Shown here in pieces: positions 1-9,037 of a DNA stretch of 64,000 bases. A program made the translations under genes and the position numbers. Under the pieces are notes generated by a model. That model was not told the DNA's origin, ran no database searches, and was given only the letters and a program-made list of their open reading frames with translations. Position 1 is the first letter of the stretch. Every line of letters starts with the position of its first letter. The stretch is taken from positions 62,001 through 126,000 of the forward strand of contig JAIMBT010000001.1 of NCBI GenBank assembly GCA_023511295.1, in the 5' to 3' direction. This DNA is from Alicyclobacillus sp. Its GTDB lineage: Bacteria; Bacillota; Bacilli; Alicyclobacillales; Alicyclobacillaceae.

Positions 1-1
1 C

Positions 2-583
2 GTGGACATTGCCGACCGGATTGACGGGCTGCTGCTGTCCGGTGGTGAAGACGTCGATCCGTTGCGTTACGGAGAACAACCGCAGCGCGGCCTCGGCAAC
101 ATCATCCCCGAGCGGGACGAGCTGGAGCTGCAGCTGATTCGGGCCGTCGTAGAGCGCCGGAAACCGATTCTCGCTATCTGTCGCGGCATCCAGGTGTTGA
201 ACGTCGCGTTTGGCGGCACCTTGTACCAGGACCTGCCGTCGCAGTGGCGCAGTCCCATCCTGCACGCTCAACACGCTCGGCGGGCACACCTGTCGCACGA
301 CGTCCGTATCGCTCCCGACAGTTTGCTCTACCGCCTTCTCGGCGAGCGCCCGTCGGTGCGCACCAACTCATTCCACCATCAAGCGGTCAAGAGCTGCGGA
401 GATGGCTTACGGCCCGTGGCATGGGACGCAGACGGTCTGATTGAGGCCGTCGAGCACGAAGCGTACCCATTCGTCGTCGGCGTGCAGTGGCACCCCGAGA
501 ACCTGTGGCGCACCGCATCCCACTTCCTCGGACTGTTTAAGGGATTGGTGGATGCGGCGGCCAACGCGTCCGGGTTGCAATAG
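2..583 (+). CDS. Gamma-glutamyl-gamma-aminobutyrate hydrolase family protein (peptidase C26), 5'-truncated
   Basis: C-terminal part of a class I glutamine amidotransferase-like hydrolase of the PuuD/C26 family; the gene enters from the left edge, so its start is not visible (about 193 residues of a family usually near 230-250). The nucleophile motif ICRGIQVLN and the His-Glu motif VGVQWHPE are both present, as is the family segment LSGGEDVDP near the left edge, so the catalytic triad looks complete. Such enzymes hydrolyse gamma-glutamyl amide bonds, as in putrescine degradation. It lies 0.5 kb upstream of a peptide-type ABC importer on the same strand, but the gap argues against one operon. 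The exact substrate cannot be told from sequence. Confidence 0.88.
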   Translation: MDIADRIDGLLLSGGEDVDPLRYGEQPQRGLGNIIPERDELELQLIRAVVERRKPILAICRGIQVLNVAFGGTLYQDLPSQWRSPILHAQHARRAHLSHDVRIAPDSLLYRLLGERPSVRTNSFHHQAVKSCGDGLRPVAWDADGLIEAVEHEAYPFVVGVQWHPENLWRTASHFLGLFKGLVDAAANASGLQ

Positions 584-1092
584 AGGGTCAGTCCCAGGTT
601 GCAGGCCCATCCGGATTTCGGTCTGAGCCCATCATGGACTTGGATCGGAGTTGGATGGGCCTGCTGCTTTCTTTTCGCGTTGACCATTCATACCGAGTGC
701 ACCAAGGAGTACGAAAACGGCGTCCGTTTTGCTGCTTGGGAGGTATTGTTAATCTCGATCCCAATCCCTTACTTGCCTAGTTCCGGGTACATGCCGCATA
801 ATTGCCACGTGTATAAAATTACACGCAATGCAGGGAACCATGCTCTGCGTTGCAGGCGCGACTGTCAGCTGTATCGAGGGCGATGGGCGTTGGGTTCGTT
901 CACGCTCGATTACCTGTTCAATGGGATGGGCTGTTTCAAGGCCCTGGACAAGCAATCATGGACAACCCGCCCCCGGAGAACCCGGCTTCCTGCGTGGATG
1001 TGACGCATGTGGCTCGCATCAATGCTGACGGTTGTATGGTTATCGGATGTTTCTCGTATCGCATGCACTTTTAACACGAGGGGGAAAATAAG
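584..1092 (+). promoter_or_regulatory. Intergenic region upstream of the ABC importer, with palindrome CGTGTA-N6-TACACG
   Basis: No convincing gene is seen in this 509-base gap. At 808-825 there is a perfect inverted repeat, CGTGTA then TAAAAT then TACACG, whose centre is AT-rich and resembles a -10 hexamer; this is a plausible operator. At 824-852 GCAATGCAG and CTGCGTTGC can form a stem with one G-U pair. The importer gene at 1093 has a purine-rich ribosome site (gaggggga) just upstream of its ATG. Confidence 0.4.
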
Positions 1093-2721
1093 ATGCCGGC
1101 AAAGACGAAGGTGGCCATCCTGGCGGTCGCGATGATAGCCGCCGCAGGAGGCATCACAGCGTGCGGTGGTTCGACGAATTCAGGCGGGAGTACGGCAGGG
1201 AATCATGCCGCGTCTGGTAGTGGGCAGAACAGCACCGGCTCCGGAACAGCCGCGGGCGGATCGAGCAATGGCGTCTTAACCGTCGCCCTGAACGGAAATC
1301 CAACCACAACAGATCCGTACGATACGCAGGATAACCTATCGTACACTATTGAGAAGACGATGTACCAGGGGTTGCTTGGATTTGACAAGAACATGAAGAT
1401 TGTGCCGGTGCTCGCTCAATCGTACACCGTCGCCCCAGATGCCAAGTCCATTACCTTCACTCTCCGTCAGGGTATTAAATTTGCGGATGGAACACCGTTT
1501 AATGCAGAAGCGGTCAAGGTCAATCTGGACCGCGCCAAGGACCCAAACAGTCACCTCAAGAGATATAGCTTGTTCTCCATGATCAGCCAGGTAAAGGTTT
1601 TGGGTGACTACAAGGTCGAGGTCGACTTAAACCAGCCTTTCGGAGCCATCGCCGGGAACTTTGCCCACCCCGCCGCGATGATGATCAGCCCGAAGGCGCT
1701 ACAGGAATACGGTTCGAAGGTGGCACAGCATCCGGATGGAACCGGTCCGTACGAGTTCGTGTACTGGAAGGACGGGAGTGACCTTCTGGTCAAGCAAAAT
1801 CCAAACTACTGGGGCACAAAGACGAACGTCAAGGAGATTGACTTCAAGTTTGTCCCTGACGAGGCGACGAGTGTTTCCATGCTGGAAAGCGGAGAGGCTC
1901 AATTCGTATTTCCGATTCCTACGGACCAGGTATCCTCGCTTCAGTCCAATTCGGACATCGTTGTCAAGCATACGCCAAGCATCGTTGTAGATTACATCGC
2001 GTTCAATACGACCGTCAAGCCATTCAACAACCCCCTGGTCCGACAGGCTATCAACTACGCCATTGATAAAAACGGCTTTGTGCAGGTCGTTGACAACGGA
2101 TTCGCACAACCGGCAACCTCCGCGATTGCGCCGAACACCTGGGGTTATGCAAAGCAGCCGCCTTACGACGCAAACATCCAGAAGGCGAAGGATTTGCTCA
2201 AACAAGCAGGGTATCCAAACGGGTTTACGGCAACGCTCGTTTCCAGCAATGCATCTGGAACAGTGAAGGCAGACCAGTTCATTCAGCAACAATTGCAACA
2301 GGTGGGTATAACCGTGAACATACAACCGCTGGACAGTGCAACGCTGGATTCAGAGATTTTTGTTCCGGCTTCGCAAAGCAAGTTGCAGATGTACTTCGGA
2401 GGATGGTCTCCGTCTACCGGTGACGCCGATTGGGGGTTACGGCCCCTGTTGACAAAGGCCGACTTCCCGCCGACCGGGTACAATCTGGGATTCTACACAG
2501 ATCCCGTCGTAGAGCAGGCCATTCAGGCCGGATTGGACACAGCTGACCCGACAAAGCGTCAGCAAGCGTACGCGACGGCGCAGGCACAAATTTGGAAGGA
2601 CGCACCGTGGGCTTTCCTGGTGGTTCCGGACAACGTCTTTGCCTATCGGTCCAATCTGCAGGGGGCATATGTAATGCCAGATAGCACGCTGTCGCTCAAC
2701 AACGCCTCGTTTACAAATTGA
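1093..2721 (+). CDS. ABC transporter substrate-binding lipoprotein, family 5 (peptide/nickel/opine type)
   Basis: Extracellular solute-binding protein of the SBP_bac_5 family, 542 residues, the usual length. The N-terminus has a lysine-containing n-region, a hydrophobic stretch and the lipobox GITAC around residue 24, so it should be lipid-anchored; a low-complexity Ser/Gly/Asn linker follows up to about residue 55. The mature part contains the family signatures LTVALNGNPTTTDPYDT and FTLRQGIKFADGTPFNAEAV. Two permease genes of the matching DppB/DppC type follow. A hairpin directly behind the gene (2738-2764) fits the common pattern of higher expression of the binding protein than of the permeases. 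The ligand is not predictable; peptides, opines and nickel chelates are all carried by this family. Confidence 0.93.
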   Translation: MPAKTKVAILAVAMIAAAGGITACGGSTNSGGSTAGNHAASGSGQNSTGSGTAAGGSSNGVLTVALNGNPTTTDPYDTQDNLSYTIEKTMYQGLLGFDKNMKIVPVLAQSYTVAPDAKSITFTLRQGIKFADGTPFNAEAVKVNLDRAKDPNSHLKRYSLFSMISQVKVLGDYKVEVDLNQPFGAIAGNFAHPAAMMISPKALQEYGSKVAQHPDGTGPYEFVYWKDGSDLLVKQNPNYWGTKTNVKEIDFKFVPDEATSVSMLESGEAQFVFPIPTDQVSSLQSNSDIVVKHTPSIVVDYIAFNTTVKPFNNPLVRQAINYAIDKNGFVQVVDNGFAQPATSAIAPNTWGYAKQPPYDANIQKAKDLLKQAGYPNGFTATLVSSNASGTVKADQFIQQQLQQVGITVNIQPLDSATLDSEIFVPASQSKLQMYFGGWSPSTGDADWGLRPLLTKADFPPTGYNLGFYTDPVVEQAIQAGLDTADPTKRQQAYATAQAQIWKDAPWAFLVVPDNVFAYRSNLQGAYVMPDSTLSLNNASFTN

Positions 2722-2737
2722 CAGGTAGGGGGGCAGG

Positions 2738-2764
2738 CGCGCCGGACGAGGTTGTTCCGGCGCG
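2738..2764 (+). terminator. Hairpin between binding protein and permease genes (attenuator-like)
   Basis: CGCGCCGGA (2738-2746) pairs perfectly with TCCGGCGCG (2756-2764) around a 9-base loop and is followed by TTTGT. It lies 17 bases after the binding-protein stop codon, typical of an intra-operon hairpin that reduces downstream transcription or protects the upstream mRNA. Confidence 0.6.
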
Positions 2765-2797
2765 TTTGTGGCATGCCAGGCCGAAGGAGGAATTCGC

Positions 2798-3718
2798 GTG
2801 GGTCAATACATCTTGCGACGGCTGTTGAACGCCATCCCTATCCTTGTGGTTGTGTCCATTATCATCTTCTTGTTTCTTCACATGATACCCGGAGATCCAG
2901 CGCGTATCGCAGCCGGGCCGGACGCCACGGCGCAGGAAATCGAATTTACCCGTGTTCGGCTAGGCTTAGATAAGCCGCTGTATGTGCAGTACTTCATCTT
3001 CATTCGAAATCTCGTGACCGGGAACCTTGGGGTCTCAAACCGCACGGGTATGTCCGTGGCATCCGAGATTGGACAACATCTCTGGCCCACAGTGCAACTC
3101 ACCATCCTCAGCATCGTTTGGGCCGTTATCATTGGTATGGTCGTTGGTGTTGTCGCCGCGCTGTATCGTAGCCGGTGGCCGGACGTCGTTGGGATGGTTG
3201 GTTCCGTCACAGGGATCAGCATACCGGATATGTGGCTTGGCATGATTTTGATTGAATTCTTCGCCGTCCGGCTCGGCTGGTTCCCGGTGGCTGGCTACGG
3301 AGGCTGGGGCCACATCATCATGCCATCATTCACGTTGGGTCTTGGCGTCGCGGCAGTTACGGCCCGGTTTGCCCGAACCAGCGTGATTGAGGTGCTCGAA
3401 GAGGACTATGTTCGTACGGCTCGGGCGAAAGGGTTGCCGCGGAGAAAAGTGATTTGGAAGCATGCTTTGCGCAACGCGCTGATACCAGTCATCACGATGA
3501 CCGGCCTACAGTTCGGGTTTCTACTCGGGGGGGCCGTGGTGACGGAGACGGTGTTCAATTGGCCGGGTATCGGTCAACTACTAGTTCAATCGGTGGAGTA
3601 CCGAGACTATCCAACTGTGCAAGCGCTGATGATGCTGTTCTCCGTTGAATTCATTCTGATCAACCTCTTGGTGGATGTCTTATACGCGGTGGTGAATCCG
3701 CGGATACAGCTTCGATAG
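2798..3718 (+). CDS. ABC transporter permease, DppB/OppB type
   Basis: Inner-membrane permease of a peptide/nickel-type importer, 306 residues. The GTG start at 2798 is chosen because AAGGAGG sits 6-8 bases upstream; an upstream ATG at 2768 has no such site. The start MGQYILRRLLNAIPILVVVS is the typical DppB N-terminus with the first membrane segment, and the cytoplasmic EAA loop is visible as EEDYVRTARAKGLPRRKVIWKH. It pairs with the DppC-type protein encoded next. Confidence 0.93.
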   Translation: MGQYILRRLLNAIPILVVVSIIIFLFLHMIPGDPARIAAGPDATAQEIEFTRVRLGLDKPLYVQYFIFIRNLVTGNLGVSNRTGMSVASEIGQHLWPTVQLTILSIVWAVIIGMVVGVVAALYRSRWPDVVGMVGSVTGISIPDMWLGMILIEFFAVRLGWFPVAGYGGWGHIIMPSFTLGLGVAAVTARFARTSVIEVLEEDYVRTARAKGLPRRKVIWKHALRNALIPVITMTGLQFGFLLGGAVVTETVFNWPGIGQLLVQSVEYRDYPTVQALMMLFSVEFILINLLVDVLYAVVNPRIQLR

Positions 3719-3756
3719 GAGCCTGCCTGAGCCGGAACTTTGGGAGGGACGACCAC

Positions 3757-4662
3757 ATGGCATCCAATGCGGCACCAGCGCCAAATTCACCCGTACCCGC
3801 GCCGCCTGTGGCCGTGGTACATCGTCCACGACCGTGGCGTGCGTTCGTACGAAAGTTTTTGCACCAGCCGGTGACAGTGGCAGCATCGGTCGTGCTACTG
3901 GCGATACTCGTTGCGGCCGTTGTCGGTGCTTCACATTATCAACTGGCACAGACGCCGGATTACAGTGCCGTTCTCAAGCCCCCGTCCGCAAAACATCTAT
4001 TTGGTACCGACGAATTTGGCCGTGACCTGTTCCAGCGAGTCCTGGCTGGGGCCCATATGTCGATTCTCGTCGGTGTCTCATCTGTGTTTGTAGGTTCCAT
4101 CATCGGCACCCTGCTCGGACTGATTGCAGGTTACTACGGCGGGTGGCGCGAAGGTCTCATCATGCGCCTGACCGACATCCTGCTCGCCTTTCCGGGTATC
4201 GTACTGGCGATCGGTATCATGGCCGTTCTAGGTAGTGGGATGATCAACGTGATCATCGCGGTGGCCATTTTTACGGTTCCGATCTTCGTTCGCCTGGTGC
4301 AGGGGACGACACTGGCTGTCAAGGAATTGACCTACATCGAGGCAGCCCGCACGGTCGGCGTGGGGGACGCTCGCATCTTGTTTCGCTACGTATTCCCGAA
4401 TGTATTGCCGACCATCGTCGTGTATTTCACGATGCGTATCGGTTCGGCGATTCTGATATCCGCAAGCCTCGGATTTCTCGGCCTCGGTGTTTCTCCGTCG
4501 GAACCCGAGTGGGGAGCGATGCTTACGTCTGCTCAGGAATATATCCGCAACGCGCCCTGGACAATCATGGCCCCCGGGCTAGCGATTCTGATCACGGTCA
4601 TCGCGTTTAACCTCGTCGGCGACGGTCTGCGGGACGCCGTAGATCCCAAGCTAAAACTGTAA
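3757..4662 (+). CDS. ABC transporter permease, DppC/OppC type
   Basis: Second permease, 301 residues. It has a Pro/Ala-rich cytoplasmic tail of about 30 residues, then membrane segments, the signature HLFGTDEFGRDLFQRVL of DppC-type proteins and an EAA loop (KELTYIEAARTVGVGDARIL). A GGGAGGG site precedes the ATG. No ATP-binding subunits follow: the operon ends at a strong terminator at 4701-4740, so the ATPases must be encoded elsewhere or shared. Confidence 0.93.
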   Translation: MASNAAPAPNSPVPAPPVAVVHRPRPWRAFVRKFLHQPVTVAASVVLLAILVAAVVGASHYQLAQTPDYSAVLKPPSAKHLFGTDEFGRDLFQRVLAGAHMSILVGVSSVFVGSIIGTLLGLIAGYYGGWREGLIMRLTDILLAFPGIVLAIGIMAVLGSGMINVIIAVAIFTVPIFVRLVQGTTLAVKELTYIEAARTVGVGDARILFRYVFPNVLPTIVVYFTMRIGSAILISASLGFLGLGVSPSEPEWGAMLTSAQEYIRNAPWTIMAPGLAILITVIAFNLVGDGLRDAVDPKLKL

Positions 4663-4700
4663 CCAAAGGCATTCCAGCCAAAACCATTTGACTTGCATCG

Positions 4701-4740
4701 AACCGATTGGGCCGGCCGCAGCCGCCTCAATCGGTTTTTT
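4701..4740 (+). terminator. Rho-independent terminator of the ABC importer operon
   Basis: AACCGATTG (4701-4709) pairs with CAATCGGTT (4727-4735), extended by GGC/GCC pairs, and is followed by a run of T to 4740. It closes the importer operon 39 bases after the last permease. Confidence 0.88.
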
Positions 4741-4984
4741 CGGCAAAAACCGGGCGTCCACGCGCAGGGGATTGCGCATAATCATCGAAATAGGAAGAGT
4801 ATTCAATGGTATGGCCGGACATATGGCGAGGCAGCGGGGTTCGCAGACAGCTGGGTACGGGCGTTTCGAGCGGACCCAAGGGAAAGTACGGTACACAGAA
4901 GCCGATATGGCCGGCGGCCAGAATGGCACAGGGGCCGGCACACGTCAGTCCGCACATCACAAGCCGGTTCCAGGAGGGATGGCC

Positions 4985-6739
4985 ATGCACGATGTCGGAT
5001 GGAAGGTCGGCGGCAAGCAGGGCGAAGGGATTGACAGCACGGGGGAGATCTACGCGATTGCCCTGCACCGCATGGGCTACTACGTGTTCACCTACCGTCA
5101 CTTCATGTCACTCATCAAAGGCGGGCACACGAATTACAAGATCCGCGTCGCGGACGAGGTGGTTCGTCACCATGGGGATCTCGTGCACGTCCTCATCGCA
5201 TTTGACCAGACCACCATCGACGAGAACTGGCGACAACTCGCGCCAGGTGCTGTGGTGATCTACGACGGCGCGACGTTCCAAGCCCATCTGCCGGACGGCC
5301 TGCAGGCGCACCTGTGTGACGTGCCGCTCACCGGCATCGCCAAGGAGGCCGGCGGCGCCATCATGAAGAACATGGTGTCCATCGGTGTCACGGCAGCTGT
5401 TCACGGAATCGACCCCACGGCGTTCCTGCCCGTCATCCAAGACAAGTTTGGCAAGAAGGGAGAGGCAGTGGTTCAGGCGAACCTGGAGGCGGTGCGTCAG
5501 GGCTACGCGTACTACCGCTCCCACTACGACGTGTCCATCCCGATGCCCCCCCTCCCGCAACAGCGCTCCAGCGACCACTTGTTCATCTCCGGCAATCAGG
5601 CGACCGGTTTCGGCGCGCTCGACGGCGGGTGCCGCATGTTGGCAGCGTACCCCATCACACCTGCGACGGAGATCATGTACTGGCTGATTGAGCACCTCCC
5701 GAAGCAGGGCGGGGTGGTGTTACAGGCCGAAGACGAGATTGCGGCTGTGAACATGGCCATCGGCGCCAACTACGCCGGCGTCCCGGCGATGACGTCGACG
5801 TCGGGACCGGGGTTCTCGTTGATGATGGAGGCGCTCGGGCTGGCGGGGATGTCGGAGACCCCGTTGGTGATTGTTGACGTGCAGCGCAGCGGTCCGTCCA
5901 CTGGTTTGCCGACCAAGACGGAGCAGAGTGACCTAAACGAGGCGCTGTACGGCACGCATGGGGAGATCCCGCGGGTGGTGTTGACGCCCCGCACGGTGGA
6001 GGAGTGTTATCGGTTCACCGCGGACGCGTTCGCGCTCGCTGAACGGTATCAGGTTCCTGTGATTGTGCTCAGTGACCTGTACATGGGAATGTCGGCCCAA
6101 TCCATCGACCGGCTGCCGCGGGAAGAGGTGACGCGCGACCGAGGACGACGGATGTCGGACGAAGATCTGCAGGCCCTTGCGCCCGGCGCGTACGTCCGGT
6201 ACGACGACTCGTCCCCGACGGGCATCTCTCCTCGCAGCATTCCGGGTCAACGGAACGGCCGGTACGTCGCGCTCGGAAATGAGCACAACGGGATTGGCCT
6301 CGAGGTGGAGGAGCAGTACATCCGCGTCGCCCAGGCGAACAAACGCCGCCGCAAGCTGGCGCACTTTGCGCATCAGAGCGGCGTGTCCGTCGACGGCGTC
6401 AAGGATGCTCCATTCGCGCTGATTGGGTTCGGAAGCACGCACGGCGTGCTGGAGGAAGCACGGGCTGCGTTGGCGCGGCAGGGACTGACCATCAAGCATA
6501 TCCATCTCTCCCGCGTGGCACCGTTTCCGGCCGAGGACATGATGGCGGCGCTTGCTGGCGTGGAGCGGGCCTTGGTGGTGGAACTGAACCAGACTGGGCA
6601 ACTGGCAGACCTCATCCGCAAGGAGGTCGGTTTCCACGACGTCCTCTCCAACTGCCTGAAGTACGACGGAGACCCGATTGAGCTGCGCGAGATCTTGGCG
6701 CGGGCGGAACAAGTCTTCCCGACGGGGGTGTTACAGTAA
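4985..6739 (+). CDS. 2-oxoacid:acceptor oxidoreductase subunit alpha (gamma-alpha fusion)
   Basis: Large subunit of a two-subunit 2-oxoacid:ferredoxin/flavodoxin oxidoreductase, 584 residues from the ATG at 4985, placed 6 bases after AGGAGGG; an ATG at 4979 abuts that site and is less likely. The N-terminal ~190 residues are the gamma domain (VGGKQGEGIDSTGEI; IKGGHTNYKIRV), followed from about residue 200 by the pyrimidine-binding alpha domain (GNQATGFGALDGGCRMLAAY, PITPATEIMYW, TSTSGPGFSLMMEALG). This fused arrangement is usual in Firmicutes and actinobacteria. With the beta subunit it oxidatively decarboxylates a 2-oxoacid to the acyl-CoA. 2-oxoglutarate (KorAB) is the most common substrate, but pyruvate or branched-chain oxoacids are possible. 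Confidence 0.92.
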   Translation: MHDVGWKVGGKQGEGIDSTGEIYAIALHRMGYYVFTYRHFMSLIKGGHTNYKIRVADEVVRHHGDLVHVLIAFDQTTIDENWRQLAPGAVVIYDGATFQAHLPDGLQAHLCDVPLTGIAKEAGGAIMKNMVSIGVTAAVHGIDPTAFLPVIQDKFGKKGEAVVQANLEAVRQGYAYYRSHYDVSIPMPPLPQQRSSDHLFISGNQATGFGALDGGCRMLAAYPITPATEIMYWLIEHLPKQGGVVLQAEDEIAAVNMAIGANYAGVPAMTSTSGPGFSLMMEALGLAGMSETPLVIVDVQRSGPSTGLPTKTEQSDLNEALYGTHGEIPRVVLTPRTVEECYRFTADAFALAERYQVPVIVLSDLYMGMSAQSIDRLPREEVTRDRGRRMSDEDLQALAPGAYVRYDDSSPTGISPRSIPGQRNGRYVALGNEHNGIGLEVEEQYIRVAQANKRRRKLAHFAHQSGVSVDGVKDAPFALIGFGSTHGVLEEARAALARQGLTIKHIHLSRVAPFPAEDMMAALAGVERALVVELNQTGQLADLIRKEVGFHDVLSNCLKYDGDPIELREILARAEQVFPTGVLQ

Positions 6740-7602
6740 TGTCGACGATGAAAGATTTCAAAGCGGAGAAGCCAACCTGGTGCCCGGGTTGCGGCGATTT
6801 CGGCGTACTCAACGCGATGCAGCGGGCTGCGGTCGCGCTCGGCCTGGAACCAGAGGATGTCGTGGTGGTCTCCGGTATCGGGTGTTCCGGGAAGATGTCG
6901 CAGCACTTTGGCGGTTACGGCCTGCACTCCCTGCACGGGCGGTCGCTGCCGACGGCGCAGGCGGTGAAACTGGCCAACCGGAACCTGACCGTGTTCGCGG
7001 CCGGCGGGGACGGAGATGGCTATGGCATCGGCATGGGACACTTTATCCATGCCATTCGACGCAACATCGATATCACGTACATCGTCATGGACAACCACAT
7101 ATACGGCCTGACGACCGGGCAAGCGTCGCCGACGAGCGACGTCGGATCTCAGACCAAAACCTCGCCGCGCGGAACCGTGGAACGGCCGATTGAACCGCTC
7201 CAGCTCGCACTTTCTGAACGGTGCGGTTTCGTAGCCCAAGCGTTTTCGGGCGACACGAAGCACATGGCCCAGGTGATAGAGCGGGCGGTGCGCCATCGCG
7301 GGTTTTCTCTGGTGAACGTGTTCAGCCCGTGTGTCACCTTCAACAAGGTGAACTCCTACGAGTTCTACAAAGAGAAACTCGTGAACCTGGATGCCGACCC
7401 GGCCTACGACTGCCATGACCGGCTCGCCGCGATGCGGCGCGTAGCCGAGGCCGACAACCTCGTGGTTGGCGTGGTCTATGAAGATACGGAACAGCCCGCG
7501 TACGACGACGCCGTGTACGGGTACCCAGAGGAGCCGCTGGCACACTTGGAACCGCGACTCTCAGACGCCATGTACGAGGAGATTCTGGCGACGTTCCGTT
7601 GA
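6739..7602 (+). CDS. 2-oxoacid:acceptor oxidoreductase subunit beta
   Basis: Thiamine-diphosphate-binding small subunit, 287 residues. The ATG overlaps the alpha subunit's TAA by one base, so the two are translationally coupled. Motifs include WCPGCGDFGVLNAM, GIGCSGKMSQHF, and the ThDP/Mg segment AGGDGDGYGIGMGHFIHA with DNHIYGLTTGQ. The residues GCGD and GDGDGYGIG fit the KorB group. No ferredoxin-type delta subunit is encoded nearby, so an external ferredoxin or flavodoxin is the presumed acceptor. Confidence 0.93.
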   Translation: MSTMKDFKAEKPTWCPGCGDFGVLNAMQRAAVALGLEPEDVVVVSGIGCSGKMSQHFGGYGLHSLHGRSLPTAQAVKLANRNLTVFAAGGDGDGYGIGMGHFIHAIRRNIDITYIVMDNHIYGLTTGQASPTSDVGSQTKTSPRGTVERPIEPLQLALSERCGFVAQAFSGDTKHMAQVIERAVRHRGFSLVNVFSPCVTFNKVNSYEFYKEKLVNLDADPAYDCHDRLAAMRRVAEADNLVVGVVYEDTEQPAYDDAVYGYPEEPLAHLEPRLSDAMYEEILATFR

Positions 7603-7915
7603 TCTCTGAGACGCGCCCGCCATCCGTCCCGCTACGGCCGCGGGCACCCTGTCGGCTCCAGTGCCTTGTCGCCAGCTTCGGCCACACGTTTGGACCTCCG
7701 CCCGCTTGTGGCCTGCAACGAACGCTCGTCACCGACCCGCGTTTTTCCTGACCGCGGATGCAGGCGCCGTGCCTGTCTGAACCCGGAGACTGGAAGAACG
7801 CGGGTCGGCTGTGTTCGGCGAGTCGGCGGATTTGTACCATTCGTTGGTGGTAGGATGGATTCATCAGGGGATGTGCACGTCGGACACTTCTCGGCAACGA
7901 CCGCGCAAAAGGGGG
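7603..7915. other. Gene-free gap holding a long imperfect palindrome
   Basis: No gene is supported here. The main content is an imperfect inverted repeat of about 77 bases at 7732-7808: the outer 12 bases CCGACCCGCGTT and AACGCGGGTCGG are perfectly complementary, a core stem CAGGC/GCCTG lies at the centre, and scattered mismatches separate them. It could act in RNA as a long hairpin ahead of the potassium-channel gene or as a dispersed palindromic repeat. It does not show the conserved boxes of the c-di-AMP or c-di-GMP riboswitches. Confidence 0.55.
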
Positions 7916-8878
7916 ATGTGCGCCGTGTTTGTCCTCTTCGCAAAGCTGCTGCAGACCATCGCCCGACGTACAGAGGTCTATCTCACTGTCACGGCGCTCG
8001 TCTGCATCGTCGTCGGTGCCGCGCTGTTTGCCCACTACGAACACCTCACATTTTTCGAATCCCTGTACTGGTCCATTGTGACGGCCGCGACCGTTGGATA
8101 CGGTGATATTTCGCCCCACACCAATGCAGGGCGCGCCATCACCATCGGTGTCATCGTGACCTGTGTGCCTTTGTTCGGCGCGGTATTCTCGATGATTGCC
8201 GCACGCATTGCAGAAGCGAAGATCAGGAGGCTGGTTGGAATGGAGAGTCCAGGGTTCTGGAAGGACCACATCGTGGTGCTCGGAGATTCCGATGAGACAT
8301 CGACGGTGATTGACGCCTTACGTGCGACCGGGCGCATCGTGTTGGTGTCGGAAAAGATCGATCCCGCGACCCTCCCTGCCGGCGTGTCGCACATCAAGGG
8401 TGACCCGAGAGACCCGAATGTGGTTGCGAAGACCCGTCCAGGTGCCGCCAGACACGCCGTGATCACGGGCGAGCGGGATGGCGACATTCTGGAGACGGCC
8501 ATCGCCCTGCGTGAGGTCGCAAAGGACTTGCCGGTGACCGTCAGCACGCGCTCTGCCCGCGCATCGCGGGCGCTTCAAGCGCTCGGCATCCATCGGACGT
8601 TGGTCTGGCAGGAACTGCTCGGCCATACGCTCGCGAAGAGCCTGCAAGCGCCTCACGCGGGCAGCTTGTTGCTCCAGATGGTGAACTCGGACGAGTTTGT
8701 CATTCAGGAGGTACCGGTGTCCCCGGAGATGGTGGGTCAGTCCTTCAAGGCGGTGCGCGCGGCCCATCCGGACTATGTGCTCGGAATGGCGCAGAACGAG
8801 GAAATTTTCTTCGGTGTCCGAAAAAACCCGCTGGTTCAGCCTGGCGCGACCCTGCTCGTTTTGAAACCGCAGGTGTAG
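7916..8878 (+). CDS. Potassium channel with cytoplasmic RCK (TrkA-N/TrkA-C) domains
   Basis: Two-helix potassium channel with a regulatory gating ring subunit, about 320 residues. The first membrane segment (TVTALVCIVVGAALFA) and the pore with selectivity filter TVGYGD near residue 60 are clear; a second helix (TIGVIVTCVPLFGAVFSM) follows. The soluble part begins with the Rossmann motif HIVVLGDSDETSTVIDALRA (an RCK/TrkA-N domain) and ends with a TrkA-C region near QEVPVSPEMVGQSFKAV. The start is uncertain between ATG 7916, next to the purine run AAAAGGGGG, and GTG 7925, which has better spacing. Similar proteins (MthK/KchA/YugO-like) open in response to ligands such as calcium or nucleotides. 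Confidence 0.9.
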   Translation: MCAVFVLFAKLLQTIARRTEVYLTVTALVCIVVGAALFAHYEHLTFFESLYWSIVTAATVGYGDISPHTNAGRAITIGVIVTCVPLFGAVFSMIAARIAEAKIRRLVGMESPGFWKDHIVVLGDSDETSTVIDALRATGRIVLVSEKIDPATLPAGVSHIKGDPRDPNVVAKTRPGAARHAVITGERDGDILETAIALREVAKDLPVTVSTRSARASRALQALGIHRTLVWQELLGHTLAKSLQAPHAGSLLLQMVNSDEFVIQEVPVSPEMVGQSFKAVRAAHPDYVLGMAQNEEIFFGVRKNPLVQPGATLLVLKPQV

Positions 8879-9037
8879 GCCAACCTGCTGTGCCGAATTG
8901 GGAAGACAGCGTGTGGGAAGCGCAGCAGCCATTCGCCTTCCGCAATGCCCCGGCGTACAATAGGAGGGACGGGGCCCTTCGCGGCAAGAGGTCCCACGCG
9001 GTGTGCCCACCGCAATACAGCTGGAGGAGGGGACGGA

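Noticed and set aside
599-1003. Open reading frame of 134 codons between the amidotransferase and ABC genes
   Set aside because: No ribosome site, atypical composition, overlaps other frames of similar length and the palindrome; no recognisable protein features.
1699-2325. Long minus-strand reading frame inside the ABC binding-protein gene
   Set aside because: Antisense shadow of a clearly coding gene; no independent motifs.
7666-8106. Plus-strand frame over the palindrome before the channel gene
   Set aside because: Sequence is explained by the palindrome (its minus-strand counterpart gives a mirrored peptide) and overlaps the channel gene in another frame.
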